Source of the DNA: Mycobacterium sp. 852014-52450_SCH5900713 | GTDB taxonomy: Bacteria; Actinomycetota; Actinomycetes; Mycobacteriales; Mycobacteriaceae | Assembly: GCF_001667075.1 (NCBI RefSeq) | Contig: NZ_LZIL01000005.1 | Coordinates: forward strand, 1 to 64,000 | DNA: 64,000 nt | Direction of reading: 5' to 3' | Shown: piece after piece, positions 20,637 through 30,435 of the stretch | Position numbering within the stretch: the stretch's first letter is position 1 | How the letters are laid out: every line of letters starts with the position of its first letter | Notes under the pieces: model-generated | Databases searched by the model: none | Seen by the model: the letters and a program-made list of their open reading frames with translations, nothing else | Told to the model about the DNA's origin: nothing | Program-made: the position numbers and the translations under genes

Positions 20637-21068
20637 GGCGACCTCGGACGGCTCTTCGGGCGTGCGGTCACGGGCGATTACTTCGGCCGCCTCCGCGTGC
20701 TCGTCGTCGGGGACAACCTCGCTGACGTCGATGCCGGCCAACGGCCATCCGGCCGCGGCCAATGTGGCCGCCACCCGGATGATGTTTTCCTTGCCGGCGT
20801 CGAATTGCGTCATGTCGGAAATGAATTCGGCGATCTCGTCGCGATCGATGGGGTGATCGATGGTCTCCGGAGACCCTTCCGTCGCGGTGATGTGACGCAC
20901 CACCTCGCGGATCTGGTCTTCGGTCAGCGGTGTGCTGCGCAGCAATGCCATCAGCGGCACGCGGTCCGGGCCGGGGACGCCGTTCGGGTAGCCGACCTGC
21001 AGCCACTGGATCACTGAGCGGCAGAAATGGTGGCGGTGATCCTTCTCGGAGGATGCGGTTTTCGTCAC
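20631..21068 (-). CDS. DUF3349 family protein (Rv3046c-like)
   Basis: 145 residues, small and acidic. It carries the DUF3349 core [23 protein letters not shown], then a helical [19 protein letters not shown] segment. These proteins fold as a small helical bundle and have no known activity. A longer C-terminal acidic tail ([20 protein letters not shown]) is added. GTG start at 21068; a downstream start is possible. Convergent with adhC, sharing 6 bp. Confidence 0.83.
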   Translation of the reverse strand: MTKTASSEKDHRHHFCRSVIQWLQVGYPNGVPGPDRVPLMALLRSTPLTEDQIREVVRHITATEGSPETIDHPIDRDEIAEFISDMTQFDAGKENIIRVAATLAAAGWPLAGIDVSEVVPDDEHAEAAEVIARDRTPEEPSEVAS

Positions 21069-21186
21069 CAGAACAGTGTCAGGGCAGTGGCATCACCGGC
21101 GCTAGCGAGCCGTCGCTCCCTGCCCACAATTCACATGCCGTTCATTGCCCGAACATGTCCGGGACGGGCGCGGCGCCTGAGGTTAA

Positions 21187-21795
21187 ATGGCACGTCTTGT
21201 CGCTGCCCATCCCTACGATCGAGGCGTGCTCAAGGCGCTCGTCGTGCTCCCGTTGGCCTGCGGCGTGGTCGTCGGCGTCGTCGACCACAGCCCTGCGACG
21301 GGTTTCGTGGCGTTCTACCTGATGCTGCTGCTCGAGGTGCTGGTCGGGTGGTCCACCAACCGGCAATGGCCGCGCGGGGGACGGGCCGTATTCGCGGCCG
21401 TTGACGCGATGGACGGGGTCGAGTTCGAGGGCTATGTGGCCGCCCGCCTGCGCCGCGCGGGGTGGCGGGTCGCGTTCACGCCGCCGGTCGGCGACTACGG
21501 CGTCGACCTGATCGCGGAAAAGGGTGGCCACTCGGTGGCCGTCCAGTGCAAGCGCCACGGCAAATCGGTGGGCATCGCCGCCGTCCAGCAGGTGGTCTCC
21601 GGCGCCCGCCACCACGGGTGCGTCAGGAGCATCGTGGTGAGCAATCAGGAATTCACCCGGGCCGCAAAGCAATTGGCGCATACCCATGGCTGCCAATTGA
21701 TCGGCCGCAAAGTATTGCAGGCTTGGGTGCCGCCGCCGGCATGGAGCGCCAAGAATCCCGCGGGAAGAAAATCGGCCCAGCCGGCGTCTGAATAG
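21187..21795 (+). CDS. Membrane-anchored Mrr/PD-(D/E)XK nuclease-like protein
   Basis: 202 residues. Two hydrophobic helices (about residues 17-35 and 40-55) are followed by a restriction-endonuclease-like domain: FEGYVAARLRRAGW, the catalytic-type GDYGVDLIAEKGG, and VAVQCKRHGKSVGIAAVQQV. The D...Q-x-K arrangement is the active-site signature of the Mrr-cat group. Such nucleases can act on modified DNA, yet here the domain is tied to the membrane, an arrangement seen in several proteins of unknown role. TGAGGTTA precedes the ATG. The position corresponds to Rv3047c but the gene is different and on the other strand. Confidence 0.8.
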   Translation: MARLVAAHPYDRGVLKALVVLPLACGVVVGVVDHSPATGFVAFYLMLLLEVLVGWSTNRQWPRGGRAVFAAVDAMDGVEFEGYVAARLRRAGWRVAFTPPVGDYGVDLIAEKGGHSVAVQCKRHGKSVGIAAVQQVVSGARHHGCVRSIVVSNQEFTRAAKQLAHTHGCQLIGRKVLQAWVPPPAWSAKNPAGRKSAQPASE

Positions 21796-21798
21796 GAG

Positions 21799-21847
21799 AT
21801 CGGGCCGGCCCCAGTCCCTCCCCCCCGACGTGTGCGGCCGGCCCGAT
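21799..21847. terminator. Bidirectional hairpin terminator
   Basis: A perfect 12-bp stem, ATCGGGCCGGCC (21799-21810) with GGCCGGCCCGAT (21836-21847), with a 25-nt loop, lies between the ends of the convergent Mrr-like and nrdF2 genes. No long T-tract follows, as is usual in mycobacteria. Confidence 0.65.
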
Positions 21848-21865
21848 TCTCACCAACCTGCGGTT

Positions 21866-22852
<987 letters not shown>

Positions 22853-22889
22853 TCACCCGCCGTTTTGCCTGAGGGACGTCAGGCTCCAA

Positions 22890-22937
22890 ACACTACCCCT
22901 GGGGTGCGACAACGGAGCGGAACACAAGAACTTGTGT
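22890..22937 (-). promoter_or_regulatory. Two NrdR-like boxes before nrdF2, 32 bp apart
   Basis: Box 1 is ACACTACCCCTGGGGT (22890-22905). Box 2 is ACACAAGAACTTGTGT (22922-22937), an inverted repeat with 7-bp arms and a 2-nt centre. The start-to-start spacing is 32 bp, about three helical turns, as known for NrdR operators. The nrdHIE operon has the same layout. On the minus strand box 1 contains GGGGTAGTGTTTGGAGC, almost the same as the nrdH site. Confidence 0.7.
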
Positions 22938-23007
22938 TTGCGTGTCGCGGACACACCCGCATTCATCTGGAGTCCCCTCCCAGTATCTACCCAAGACCGC
23001 ACGCGCG

Positions 23008-23025
23008 ATGTACCATTTGGTACAT
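23008..23025. promoter_or_regulatory. 8-bp perfect inverted repeat over the SRPBCC start
   Basis: ATGTACCA (23008-23015), TT, TGGTACAT (23018-23025). The right arm includes the first two bases of the SRPBCC ATG. The layout is that of a TetR operator, and a TetR gene is second in this unit, so autorepression is likely. Confidence 0.6.
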
Positions 23026-23470
23026 GCTTATCGAAGACAGTGTCGAGATCGATGCGTCGCCGCAGCTGGTGTGGGATGTCTTCAGCGAGGTGGAACGCTG
23101 GCCCGAGTGGACAGCGTCGGTGACCTCGCTGGCCGGCCGGGACGGGCCCACGCTCGGGGTCGGCAAGCGGTTCACCATCAAGCAGCCCGGCATGTCGAAG
23201 CTGGTCTGGAAGGTCACCGAGATCGACCCGGGCTCGTCCTGGACCTGGGTGCAACGCTCCCCCGGCGTGCGGGTGAGCGCCCGGCATGACGTGATCCCGC
23301 AATCCGGCGGCCGCACCCTGGTGCGCCAGCAACTGGATCAGCGCGGTCCGCTCGGCGCGTTGGTCGGGCGGTTGATGCTCAAGAAGACCAAGCGATTCCT
23401 GGAACTCGAGGCGCAAGGACTCAAGGCCCGGTCTGAGCAGCTCAGCCGCGCCAATGGCTCGCACTCCTGA
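23024..23470 (+). CDS. SRPBCC (polyketide cyclase/START-like) protein
   Basis: 148 residues with a typical SRPBCC start, IEDSVEIDASPQLVWDVFSEVERWPEW, and the later KLVWKVTEIDPGSSWTWVQRSPGVRVSARHDV beta strands. These alpha/beta grip proteins bind hydrophobic ligands; many cyclise or shuttle lipids. The ATG 23024 lies inside the palindrome described above, so the mRNA is probably leaderless or has a very short leader. The following TetR gene overlaps it by 17 bp. Ligand unknown; the pair is absent from the M. tuberculosis order. Confidence 0.82.
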   Translation: MLIEDSVEIDASPQLVWDVFSEVERWPEWTASVTSLAGRDGPTLGVGKRFTIKQPGMSKLVWKVTEIDPGSSWTWVQRSPGVRVSARHDVIPQSGGRTLVRQQLDQRGPLGALVGRLMLKKTKRFLELEAQGLKARSEQLSRANGSHS

Positions 23471-24017
23471 CTCGCTGCGGCGCCGCGAACTACTGCATGC
23501 CTTGTTCGAGGAGTTCGCCGCGAACGGCATCGGCAACCGCTCGCTCCGCGATGTCGCAGCCGCGGTCGGCACCAGTCACCGAATGTTATTGCACCACTTC
23601 GGCTCTCGAGACGATCTGCTGATCGCGGTCGTGGAGGAGGCCGAGCGCCGCCAGATGGCCATGGTCCCCGACTTGCCCACCGATCCGGCCGAGGGCTTCG
23701 CCGCCATGTGGGCCGACCTTCGCCGCCGGGACCTGCGCCAGCTGGAGCGGCTGTTCTTCGAGTGCTATGCCCGCGCGGCCCAGGGCGAAAAGCCTTTCAC
23801 GCGAATGGTTCCCGGGGCGGTCGACGGCTGGCTTCGTGAGGTCGAGACCGCCGCCGCCGGCGTCGCCTATAACGGCGCGCTGGCAAGGCTGGGGCTGGCC
23901 GTCACCCGTGGCCTGCTGCTGGACCTGGTCGCCACGAACGACGAGGCCGGCGTCGACGCGGCCGCGGCCGCTTTCGCGCAGCTGCTACGCGGATACGGCC
24001 CAACGGTCGGCGCGTGA
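23454..24017 (+). CDS. TetR-family regulator
   Basis: 187 residues. An N-terminal TetR DNA-binding domain (RRRELLHALFEEFAANGIG then VAAAVGTSHRMLLHHFGSRDDLL) is followed by an all-helical ligand domain. It is translationally coupled to the SRPBCC gene by a 17-bp overlap, and the palindrome at 23008-23025 is its likely site. A sensor of a hydrophobic ligand that the SRPBCC protein also binds is a plausible model, though inferred. Confidence 0.87.
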   Translation: MARTPDSLRRRELLHALFEEFAANGIGNRSLRDVAAAVGTSHRMLLHHFGSRDDLLIAVVEEAERRQMAMVPDLPTDPAEGFAAMWADLRRRDLRQLERLFFECYARAAQGEKPFTRMVPGAVDGWLREVETAAAGVAYNGALARLGLAVTRGLLLDLVATNDEAGVDAAAAAFAQLLRGYGPTVGA

Positions 24018-24042
24018 CGGCTGGCGCCAAACGATCGATGCC

Positions 24043-24501
24043 TCAGGCGGTGGTGTAGACGATCAGCACGTCGGTTCTGGCCCTGCGGGAGACTTCGGAT
24101 GGGACCGATCCCAGCAGCCGCCCGGCAACGCTGCTGAGCCCGACGTTGCCGACGACGAGCAGGTCGGCCTCGATCTCCTCGGCGAGTTGCACCAGCGCAT
24201 TGATGGGAGCACCGACGATCGGCTTTTCCTCGACGTTCGTGGCCCCGGCTTGGTGCGCCCGCTCCCTGGCGTTCTGCAGGATCGCGAAGAACGGGGCCTC
24301 GCCCACCGTGCGGTAGTCCTGACCGTGGTCGCTTCCCGGTGGGATGGCGTAGCGGCCCTTTTCCAGGGGAACGGGAAGATGCGCGGTCGCAACGATCAAT
24401 TTCGCGCCGTGATGCGCAGCGATCGCGGCTGCGCGGTCCACCGCGCGCAGCGACGAATCCGAGCCATCGGTGCCGACCACAACGGTCTGGTAGGCAGTCA
24501 T
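24043..24501 (-). CDS. Universal stress protein (ATP-binding type)
   Basis: 152 residues, single UspA domain. The ATP-binding motif G-x2-G-x9-GS is seen as GNVGLSSVAGRLLGS near residue 115, and the first strand is TVVVGTDGSDSSLRAVDRAA. Mycobacterial proteins of this type bind ATP and, in some cases, cAMP and slow growth under stress. Monocistronic; a convergent neighbour (TetR) lies 26 bp away. No DosR box was found before it. Confidence 0.9.
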   Translation of the reverse strand: MTAYQTVVVGTDGSDSSLRAVDRAAAIAAHHGAKLIVATAHLPVPLEKGRYAIPPGSDHGQDYRTVGEAPFFAILQNARERAHQAGATNVEEKPIVGAPINALVQLAEEIEADLLVVGNVGLSSVAGRLLGSVPSEVSRRARTDVLIVYTTA

Positions 24502-24593
24502 TTCCCTCCCAGTGTAAGACCAGACAGCGGCTCAACACCCGCTCAGAGAAGAATTCATGGAGAGCCCGACTCGAGCCATGCCTACCCGGCGGC

Positions 24594-26138
24594 TCAGCCC
24601 CGCGCGGCCGCCGCCATGCGCTTGGCGCCCGACCCGTTGCCGAAGAATTCGTACTCCTCCGGCTTGACCGAGCGGGTGTCCCGCCAGTACTCCCAGGTGT
24701 AGCCGCCCCACAGCACCGTGTTCTTGCCGTGCTCGTCGAGATACCAACTGGCGCAACCACCGCTGTTCCACACCGACGGCCCCAGCCGGCGCTGCAACTC
24801 GTCGTTGAAGGCGTCCTGCGCGGCGCGCGTCGGCGCCAGCGCCTGCACGCCGAGCTTGTCGCAGGTCTTGATCGCGCTGGCCACGTAGCGAATCTGGGAC
24901 TCGATCATGAAGACCACCGAGTTGTGTCCCAGGCCGGTGTTGGGCCCCAGCAGGAAGAACAGGTTGGGCATGTCGGCGACGGTGATGCCGCGGTGGGCGG
25001 CGATGCCCTCCCGGTTCCAGCGGTCCACCAGGTCCTCACCGTTGTGGCCCTTGATCTGGACGTAGGTGTAGGAGTCGGTGACGTGGAATCCGGTGCCGTA
25101 CACGATGACGTCGGCCTCGCGCTCTTTGCCGTCGGCGGTGACGATCCCGGTGGGCGTGATTCGCGCGATGTGATCGGTGATCAGTTCGGTCTTCGGGTCG
25201 GCGACCGCACGATAATAGGTGGAGGAGTTCAGGATTCGCTTGCAGCCGATGCGATAGTGCGGGGTCAGCTTGCGACGCAGTTCGCGATCCTTGACCGACC
25301 GGCGGATGTTGTATTTCACGTAGGCTTCGATGAACTTCAGCGCGTTGGGGCGCTTGGTCATCCCGACGGCCAGCGCCTCTTGACCCCAATAGATCGCCAC
25401 ACGCGTCAGCGCCCGCAAGCCCGGGACGTTCGCCATGGCCCGGCGCAGTGCGACGGGAATCTCGGGGTTGGAGCGCGGCACCACCCACGGCGGAGTGCGT
25501 TGGTAGAGCTGAAGTTCGGCGACCTGCCCGACGATCTCCGGCACGATCTGGATCGCGCTGGCGCCGGTCCCGATCATCGCCACCCGCTTGCCGATCAAAT
25601 CGACGCTATGGTCCCATTCCGCGGAATGGAAAGCAGGACCGCGGAATTCGTCGCGGCCGTCGATGTCGGGCAGGGACGGGATGTGCAACGCCCCCGCGCC
25701 GGAGATCAGGAACTGCCCGACGAATTCGCGGCCGTCTTCGGTGAAGACATGCCAGCGCTGTTCGTCGTCGTCCCAGTGGGCCCGATCGACGTGCGAGTTG
25801 AACTCGATGTACCGGCGCAGGCCGTATTTCTCGGTGACGCCTTTGAGGTAGTCCCAGATCTCGGGCTGATAAGAGAACGGGTTCTTCCAGTCGGGCTTGG
25901 GATCGAAGGAGAACGAATACAGGTGCGACGGGATGTCGCAGGCGCAGCCCGGGTAACTGTTGTCGCGCCAGGTGCCGCCGACGTCGTTGAACTTCTCCAG
26001 GATCACGAAGTCCACGCCCTGCTGCTGCAGCTTGATCGCCATGCCCAGGCCAGAGAACCCGGTCCCGATGATGATGGCGCGCGCGTGCACGGGCTGGTGT
26101 GCGGATGTCGGTTCGGCGTGTGTCACAACGTCGGTCAC
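24594..26138 (-). CDS. FAD monooxygenase, Baeyer-Villiger type (Rv3049c-like)
   Basis: 514 residues. The FAD-binding motif GTGFSGLGMAIKLQQQGVDF lies at residue 26, the second GTGASAIQIVPEI near residue 185, and the BVMO fingerprint FRGPAFHSAEWD between them. Related to M. tuberculosis Rv3049c and to EthA; it would insert oxygen into ketones or oxidise sulphur or nitrogen using NADPH. Minus strand and preceded by an inverted repeat at 26169-26188. The next gene upstream, a TetR protein, is a likely regulator. Native substrate unknown; activation of thioamide drugs is a property of some relatives. Confidence 0.92.
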   Translation of the reverse strand: MTDVVTHAEPTSAHQPVHARAIIIGTGFSGLGMAIKLQQQGVDFVILEKFNDVGGTWRDNSYPGCACDIPSHLYSFSFDPKPDWKNPFSYQPEIWDYLKGVTEKYGLRRYIEFNSHVDRAHWDDDEQRWHVFTEDGREFVGQFLISGAGALHIPSLPDIDGRDEFRGPAFHSAEWDHSVDLIGKRVAMIGTGASAIQIVPEIVGQVAELQLYQRTPPWVVPRSNPEIPVALRRAMANVPGLRALTRVAIYWGQEALAVGMTKRPNALKFIEAYVKYNIRRSVKDRELRRKLTPHYRIGCKRILNSSTYYRAVADPKTELITDHIARITPTGIVTADGKEREADVIVYGTGFHVTDSYTYVQIKGHNGEDLVDRWNREGIAAHRGITVADMPNLFFLLGPNTGLGHNSVVFMIESQIRYVASAIKTCDKLGVQALAPTRAAQDAFNDELQRRLGPSVWNSGGCASWYLDEHGKNTVLWGGYTWEYWRDTRSVKPEEYEFFGNGSGAKRMAAAARG

Positions 26139-26168
26139 AGTGGATCGGTCTTCCTGTTAGCTCCCCAA

Positions 26169-26188
26169 ATACCCAGTACCCAGGGTAT
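26169..26188. promoter_or_regulatory. Inverted repeat before the monooxygenase gene
   Basis: ATACCC (26169-26174) and GGGTAT (26183-26188) flank an 8-nt centre, about 30 bp before the monooxygenase GTG. A partial relative (ATACCC, four bases, GGG) lies at the TetR start near 26996. Possible site of that regulator. Confidence 0.4.
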
Positions 26189-26248
26189 CGAATGGCACGA
26201 GTGTTGACGATCGCCGGAACGATGTCAACGTGCCAAAGGTCCTCAGCC

Positions 26249-26995
26249 TCAGCTCGCCGCAGGGTTGCTGGGCACCACGCTGTGAACCGGCTGGTCGGGG
26301 TCCATCGTGATGCCGAGCACCTCGGCGGTGCCGACGATGACCCCCACCATGATGGTCGTCAGGTGGGCGACGAACTGGTCGCGCGGCATGCGGCGCGCGC
26401 TCTGCGGGTCCGGACCCAGCCACCACTCGGTGGCCGATGCAGCCGAGCCGAAGGCCGCGTGCGCGGCGAGCTCGAACGCCGCATGGTCGAGCTCCATCTC
26501 GCGCAGCTCGTCGTCGAACAGGTCGGCCATCGCCAACGTGATGCCGCGACCCTCGTTGAGGATCTGGGGGCTGGCCGACGAGCGGCCCTGGATGAACACC
26601 CGCAACACGTTGGGGTGCTGGTCGACGAGGCCGACGTACTCGTCGACGGCCCGCCTGATCACCTCGCGCGCCGAGTCGACCTTCAGATCGACCGACGGGA
26701 AGATCGCCGTCCAGAGCATGTCGCGCAGGCGTTCCCCGATGGCCTGGAACAGATCGGACTTGTCGTGGAAATGCCGGTAGATCTTCGGCTTGGCGGTGCC
26801 GGCCTCCTCGGCGATCTCCCGCACGCTCAGCTCGGGCCCCAGGCGGTCGATGGCGCGAAACGCCGCATCCACGATCTCGCCGCGCACCTTCTTGCGGTGT
26901 TCGCGCCACCGCTCGCTGCGCGCGTCGACCTTGGCCCCCGGCGGCTTGACGCTGGGGTGGGGTGGTCGCGGAATTCTCACCACGTCAAGCACCAT
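26249..26995 (-). CDS. TetR-family regulator (Rv3050c-like)
   Basis: 248 residues with an N-terminal basic tail of about 35 residues, then the HTH (EIAEEAGTAKPKIYRHFHDKSDLF) and a large ligand-binding domain. Matches the Rv3050c position between the monooxygenase and nrdE. It is probably the regulator of the monooxygenase gene that lies downstream on the same strand (110 bp). GTG start likely. The effector is unknown. Confidence 0.88.
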   Translation of the reverse strand: MVLDVVRIPRPPHPSVKPPGAKVDARSERWREHRKKVRGEIVDAAFRAIDRLGPELSVREIAEEAGTAKPKIYRHFHDKSDLFQAIGERLRDMLWTAIFPSVDLKVDSAREVIRRAVDEYVGLVDQHPNVLRVFIQGRSSASPQILNEGRGITLAMADLFDDELREMELDHAAFELAAHAAFGSAASATEWWLGPDPQSARRMPRDQFVAHLTTIMVGVIVGTAEVLGITMDPDQPVHSVVPSNPAAS

Positions 26996-27061
26996 ACCCC
27001 TCTGGGACCGCCCTGAGCCGCTGACCTGGGCAGACTGCGCCCCAGGAGCCGGCTGCGACGC

Positions 27062-29227
27062 TCAGAGCATGCAGGACACGCAGCCCTCGACCTCGGTGCC
27101 CTCCAAAGCCATCTGCCGCAAGCGGATGTAGTAGAGCGTCTTGATGCCCTTGCGCCAGGCGTAGATCTGCGCCTTGTTCACGTCGCGGGTGGTCGCGGTG
27201 TCCTTGAAGAACAGCGTCAGACTCAGGCCCTGGTCCACGTGCTGGGTGGCCGCGGCGTAGGTGTCGATGACCTTCTCGTACCCGATCTCGTAGGCGTCCT
27301 GGAAGTACTCCAGGTTGTCGTTGGTCATGTAGGGCGCCGGGTAGTAGACGCGGCCGATCTTGCCTTCCTTGCGGATCTCGACCTTGCTGGCGATCGGGTG
27401 GATCGAGCTGGTGGAGTGGTTGATGTAGGAGATCGACCCGGTCGGCGGGACGGCCTGCAGGTTCTGGTTGTAGATGCCGTACTCCTGCACCGACTCCTTC
27501 AGCCGCTTCCAGTCGTCCTGGGTGGGGATCCGGATGTCCGCGTCGGCGAAGAGCTGACGCACCTTCTCGGTCTGCGGCTCCCACACCTGCTCGGTGTACT
27601 TGTCGAAGAACTCCCCCGATTTGTACTTCGACCGCTCGAAACCGCCGAACGCCCTGCCCCGTTCGATGGCAATGCGATTCGACGCCCGCAGCGCGTGGTA
27701 GAGCACCGTATAGAAGTAGATGTTGGTGAAGTCGATGCCTTCCTCGGACCCGTAGAAGATGCGCTCCCGGGCGAGATAGCCGTGCAGGTTCATCTGTCCC
27801 AGCCCGATCGCGTGGGATTCGTTGTTGCCCTGCTCGATCGAGGGCACCGACGTGATCGACGTCTGGTCACTCACCGCGGTCAGCGCGCGGATCGCCACCT
27901 CGATGGTCTGCGCGAAGTCGGGCGAGTCCATCGCCTTGGCGATGTTCAGCGACCCGAGGTTGCACGAAATGTCCTTGCCCACTTTGGAGTACGAGAGGTC
28001 ATCGTTGAACTCCGACGGCGTGGACACCTGCAGGATCTCCGAGCACAGGTTCGAGTGCGTGATCTTGCCCTCGATCGGATTGGCCCGGTTCACCGTGTCC
28101 TCGAACATGATGTAGGGGTAGCCCGACTCGAACTGCAGCTCGGCCAGCGTCTGGAAGAACTCCCTCGCCTTGATTTTCGTCTTGCGGATGCGCGCGTCGT
28201 CGACCATCTCGTAGTACTTCTCGGTCACCGAGATGTCGGCGAAGGGCACCCCGTAGACCCGCTCGACGTCGTACGGCGAGAACAGGTACATGTCCTCGTT
28301 CTTCTTGGCCAGCTCGAAGGTGATGTCGGGGATCACCACGCCCAGGCTCAGCGTCTTGATCCGGATCTTCTCGTCGGCGTTCTCCCGTTTGGTGTCCAGG
28401 AAGCGGTAGATGTCGGGGTGATGCGCGTGCAGGTACACCGCGCCGGCCCCCTGGCGTGCGCCCAGTTGGTTGGCGTAGGAGAACGAGTCCTCGAGCAGCT
28501 TCATGATGGGGATGACGCCCGAAGACTGGTTCTCGATGTTCTTGATCGGCGCGCCGTGCTCACGAATGTTGGTCAGCAGCAACGCGACTCCGCCGCCGCG
28601 CTTGGACAGCTGCAGGGCGGAGTTGATCGATCGCCCGATCGACTCCATGTTGTCCTCGATGCGTAACAGGAAGCAGCTCACGGGCTCGCCGCGCTGCTTC
28701 TTGCCCGAGTTCAAGAACGTCGGGGTGGCCGGCTGGAAGCGGCCGTCGATGATCTCGTCGACCAGCTTCTCGGCCAGTCCGGTGTCGCCGGCGGCCAGGG
28801 TGAGCGCCACCATGACCACGCGGTCCTCGAAGCGCTCCAGGTAGCGCTTACCGTCGAAGGTCTTGAGCGTGTAGGAGGTGTAGTACTTGAACGCGCCGAG
28901 GAACGTCGGGAACCGGAACTTCTTGGCGTAGGCGCGGTCCAGCAGCTCCTTGACGAAGTTGCGCGAGTACTGGTCGAGAACCTCGCGCTCGTAATAGTTT
29001 TCGCGAATCAGGTAGTCGAGCTTCTCGTCCTGATTGTGGAAGAAGACCGTGTTCTGGTTGACGTGCTGCAGGAAGTACTCGCGAGCCGCCAGCACGTCCT
29101 TGTCGAACTGAATCCTGCCGTCGGCGTCGTACAGGTTCAGCATCGCGTTCAGGGCGTGGTAGTCCGTCTCGCCCGGTAGCGTGTGCGCGCCGGAGGTTAC
29201 AGGCTCTGCAGTGACGGTTGGTGGCAC
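27062..29227 (-). CDS. nrdE: Class Ib ribonucleotide reductase large subunit NrdE
   Basis: 721 residues. Catalytic subunit that makes deoxyribonucleoside diphosphates. The active-site regions include [15 protein letters not shown] (NLCxE), [11 protein letters not shown] and the C-terminal [10 protein letters not shown] pair of redox cysteines that accept electrons from NrdH. GTG at 29227, after AGGAAGGAACAGAC, is used as the start; the frame to 29326 would cut further into nrdI. As it is, it overlaps the end of nrdI by 31 bp, so translation is coupled. Last gene of nrdHIE. Confidence 0.95.
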   Translation of the reverse strand: MPPTVTAEPVTSGAHTLPGETDYHALNAMLNLYDADGRIQFDKDVLAAREYFLQHVNQNTVFFHNQDEKLDYLIRENYYEREVLDQYSRNFVKELLDRAYAKKFRFPTFLGAFKYYTSYTLKTFDGKRYLERFEDRVVMVALTLAAGDTGLAEKLVDEIIDGRFQPATPTFLNSGKKQRGEPVSCFLLRIEDNMESIGRSINSALQLSKRGGGVALLLTNIREHGAPIKNIENQSSGVIPIMKLLEDSFSYANQLGARQGAGAVYLHAHHPDIYRFLDTKRENADEKIRIKTLSLGVVIPDITFELAKKNEDMYLFSPYDVERVYGVPFADISVTEKYYEMVDDARIRKTKIKAREFFQTLAELQFESGYPYIMFEDTVNRANPIEGKITHSNLCSEILQVSTPSEFNDDLSYSKVGKDISCNLGSLNIAKAMDSPDFAQTIEVAIRALTAVSDQTSITSVPSIEQGNNESHAIGLGQMNLHGYLARERIFYGSEEGIDFTNIYFYTVLYHALRASNRIAIERGRAFGGFERSKYKSGEFFDKYTEQVWEPQTEKVRQLFADADIRIPTQDDWKRLKESVQEYGIYNQNLQAVPPTGSISYINHSTSSIHPIASKVEIRKEGKIGRVYYPAPYMTNDNLEYFQDAYEIGYEKVIDTYAAATQHVDQGLSLTLFFKDTATTRDVNKAQIYAWRKGIKTLYYIRLRQMALEGTEVEGCVSCML

Positions 29228-29643
29228 GTCTGTTCCTTCCAGAAATCTTCCAAACCCGCGCGGACGGCTTCCACGTCGTCCGGGGTTCCCATCAGTTCGA
29301 AGCGGTAAAGGTAGGGAACGCCGCATTTGCGTGAGATCACGTTGCCCGCATAGGCGAATTCGGCGCCGAAGTTGTTGTTGCCCGCGGCGATGACGCCACG
29401 GATCAACGACCGGTTGTGCTCGTTGTTCAGGAAAGCGATGACTTGCTTGGGAACATAGCCACCGGCATTCAGGTCCGGGGTGGCCCGGCCGCCGCCGTAC
29501 GTGGGCAGTATCAGCACGTACGGCTCGTCGACCTCGATGGGGCCATGCAGCGGTATCCGCGTGGCGGGAACGCCCAGCTTTTCCACGAAGCGGTGGGTGT
29601 TCTCCGACACGGAGGAGAAATAGACCAGGTTGCGCGACTGCAC
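29197..29643 (-). CDS. nrdI: Flavodoxin-like NrdI
   Basis: 148 residues. It binds FMN and supplies the oxidant that activates the NrdF manganese centre. The FMN loop [15 protein letters not shown] lies near the N-terminus and [13 protein letters not shown] near residue 48. The start is GTG 29643 with a strong GGAGG. It overlaps nrdE by 31 bp and follows nrdH after 35 bp. Its C-terminus ([11 protein letters not shown]) extends through the overlap. Confidence 0.94.
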   Translation of the reverse strand: MQSRNLVYFSSVSENTHRFVEKLGVPATRIPLHGPIEVDEPYVLILPTYGGGRATPDLNAGGYVPKQVIAFLNNEHNRSLIRGVIAAGNNNFGAEFAYAGNVISRKCGVPYLYRFELMGTPDDVEAVRAGLEDFWKEQTCHQPSLQSL

Positions 29644-29678
29644 CGCAACCTCCTTACCTGACGTCTGCCGCTAACTGC

Positions 29679-29918
29679 TCAGGCGCTAAGCGCCGATTCC
29701 GCGATGGCCCTGATGCGGTCCGGCCGGAACCCCGACCAGTGGTCGTTTCCGGCCACCACGACGGGGGCCTGCAGGTAACCCAGCGCCATCACGTAGTCGC
29801 GCGCCTCGTTGTCCAGCGTGATGTCGACCTTCTCGTAGCCGATGCCCTGCTTGTCCAGGGCCTTGAACGTGGCGCTGCACTGCACGCATGCCGGCTTGGT
29901 GTACACGGTGATGGTCAT
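29679..29918 (-). CDS. nrdH: Glutaredoxin-like electron donor NrdH
   Basis: 79 residues. Thioredoxin fold with redox motif CVQC (TKPACVQCSATFKAL) and the family segment WSGFRPDRIRAI. It passes electrons from thioredoxin reductase to NrdE. ATG at 29918 with GGAGCGG upstream; longer frame rejected. First gene of the operon, behind a leader of about 210 bp that starts at two NrdR-like boxes. Confidence 0.95.
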   Translation of the reverse strand: MTITVYTKPACVQCSATFKALDKQGIGYEKVDITLDNEARDYVMALGYLQAPVVVAGNDHWSGFRPDRIRAIAESALSA

Positions 29919-30131
29919 AGAAGCCGCTCCTTTGCGGAAGGTGGGACTTGTACGGACTGGCAACTACTCGGGTACTGCAACGAACTCTGTCCTCGCTGTG
30001 TTACAGCGGCCCGTCAAGTCCCCCGATTCCCGTCCTGCGGCCGTCGGGGTCGAATGACCTATCGAGCCGATTTCGGGTGGTGAACCAGGCCCCGGTCGGG
30101 CTGGTGAACCTGGGATCTGCCGGTGCTCGAA

Positions 30132-30179
30132 ACACTACACCTAGTGGCTGACAAGATATCGAGATACAAGATGTTCGGA
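30132..30179 (-). promoter_or_regulatory. Two NrdR-like boxes before nrdHIE, 32 bp apart
   Basis: Proximal box ACACTACACCTAGTGG (30132-30147) has arms CACTA/TAGTG. Distal box ATACAAGATGTTCGGA (30164-30179) is weaker. The 32-bp spacing equals that before nrdF2. On the minus strand both promoters share GTAGTGTTT-GAGC and a TTGTC 11-12 bp before it. Confidence 0.65.
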
Positions 30180-30347
30180 ATAACATTTCTGAAATTCGCT
30201 GGTAGTAAGCACTCTGGACGACACGCGCCCGGCGTGTCGCAGGTCACATTCGCCGCGTGAGTCATCCATGCGAACGGGTATATCACCGGCCACCGACAAC
30301 TCCCCGCCGGCGCGGCGCGGGCCCCCCAACCCGTCCCGCCGCCAGCA

Positions 30348-30373
30348 AAGCCGCCAGCCGGGGCTGGCGGCTT
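30348..30373 (-). terminator. Hairpin terminator of the flavin reductase gene
   Basis: Perfect 12-bp arms, AAGCCGCCAGCC (30348-30359) and GGCTGGCGGCTT (30362-30373), separated by GG, 63 bp behind the reductase stop. Both ends finish in A/T-rich bases (tail TTTGCT on the minus strand). Confidence 0.65.
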
Positions 30374-30435
30374 CTGCTATCCGGTTACAGCAACCTCGCT
30401 GGTCGTCCGGCGACCGGCTTGTTGACTTCCGCCAA

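Larger units (their letters stand above)
29919..30435. other. 517-bp intergenic region between nrdH and the flavin reductase
   Basis: No convincing gene. It contains the nrdHIE upstream region, the two NrdR-like boxes (30132-30179), an inverted repeat at 30219-30239 (CGACACGC/GCGTGTCG, 5-nt loop) and the terminator at 30348-30373. The roughly 210 bp between the boxes and nrdH would be an unusually long leader; no B12 riboswitch was recognised in it. Confidence 0.7.

Noticed and set aside
29941..29960. GGGACTTGTACGGACT resembling a DosR half before nrdH
   Set aside because: No CCC half at the right spacing.
29919..30131. B12 riboswitch before nrdHIE
   Set aside because: No B12-box-like conserved core recognised.
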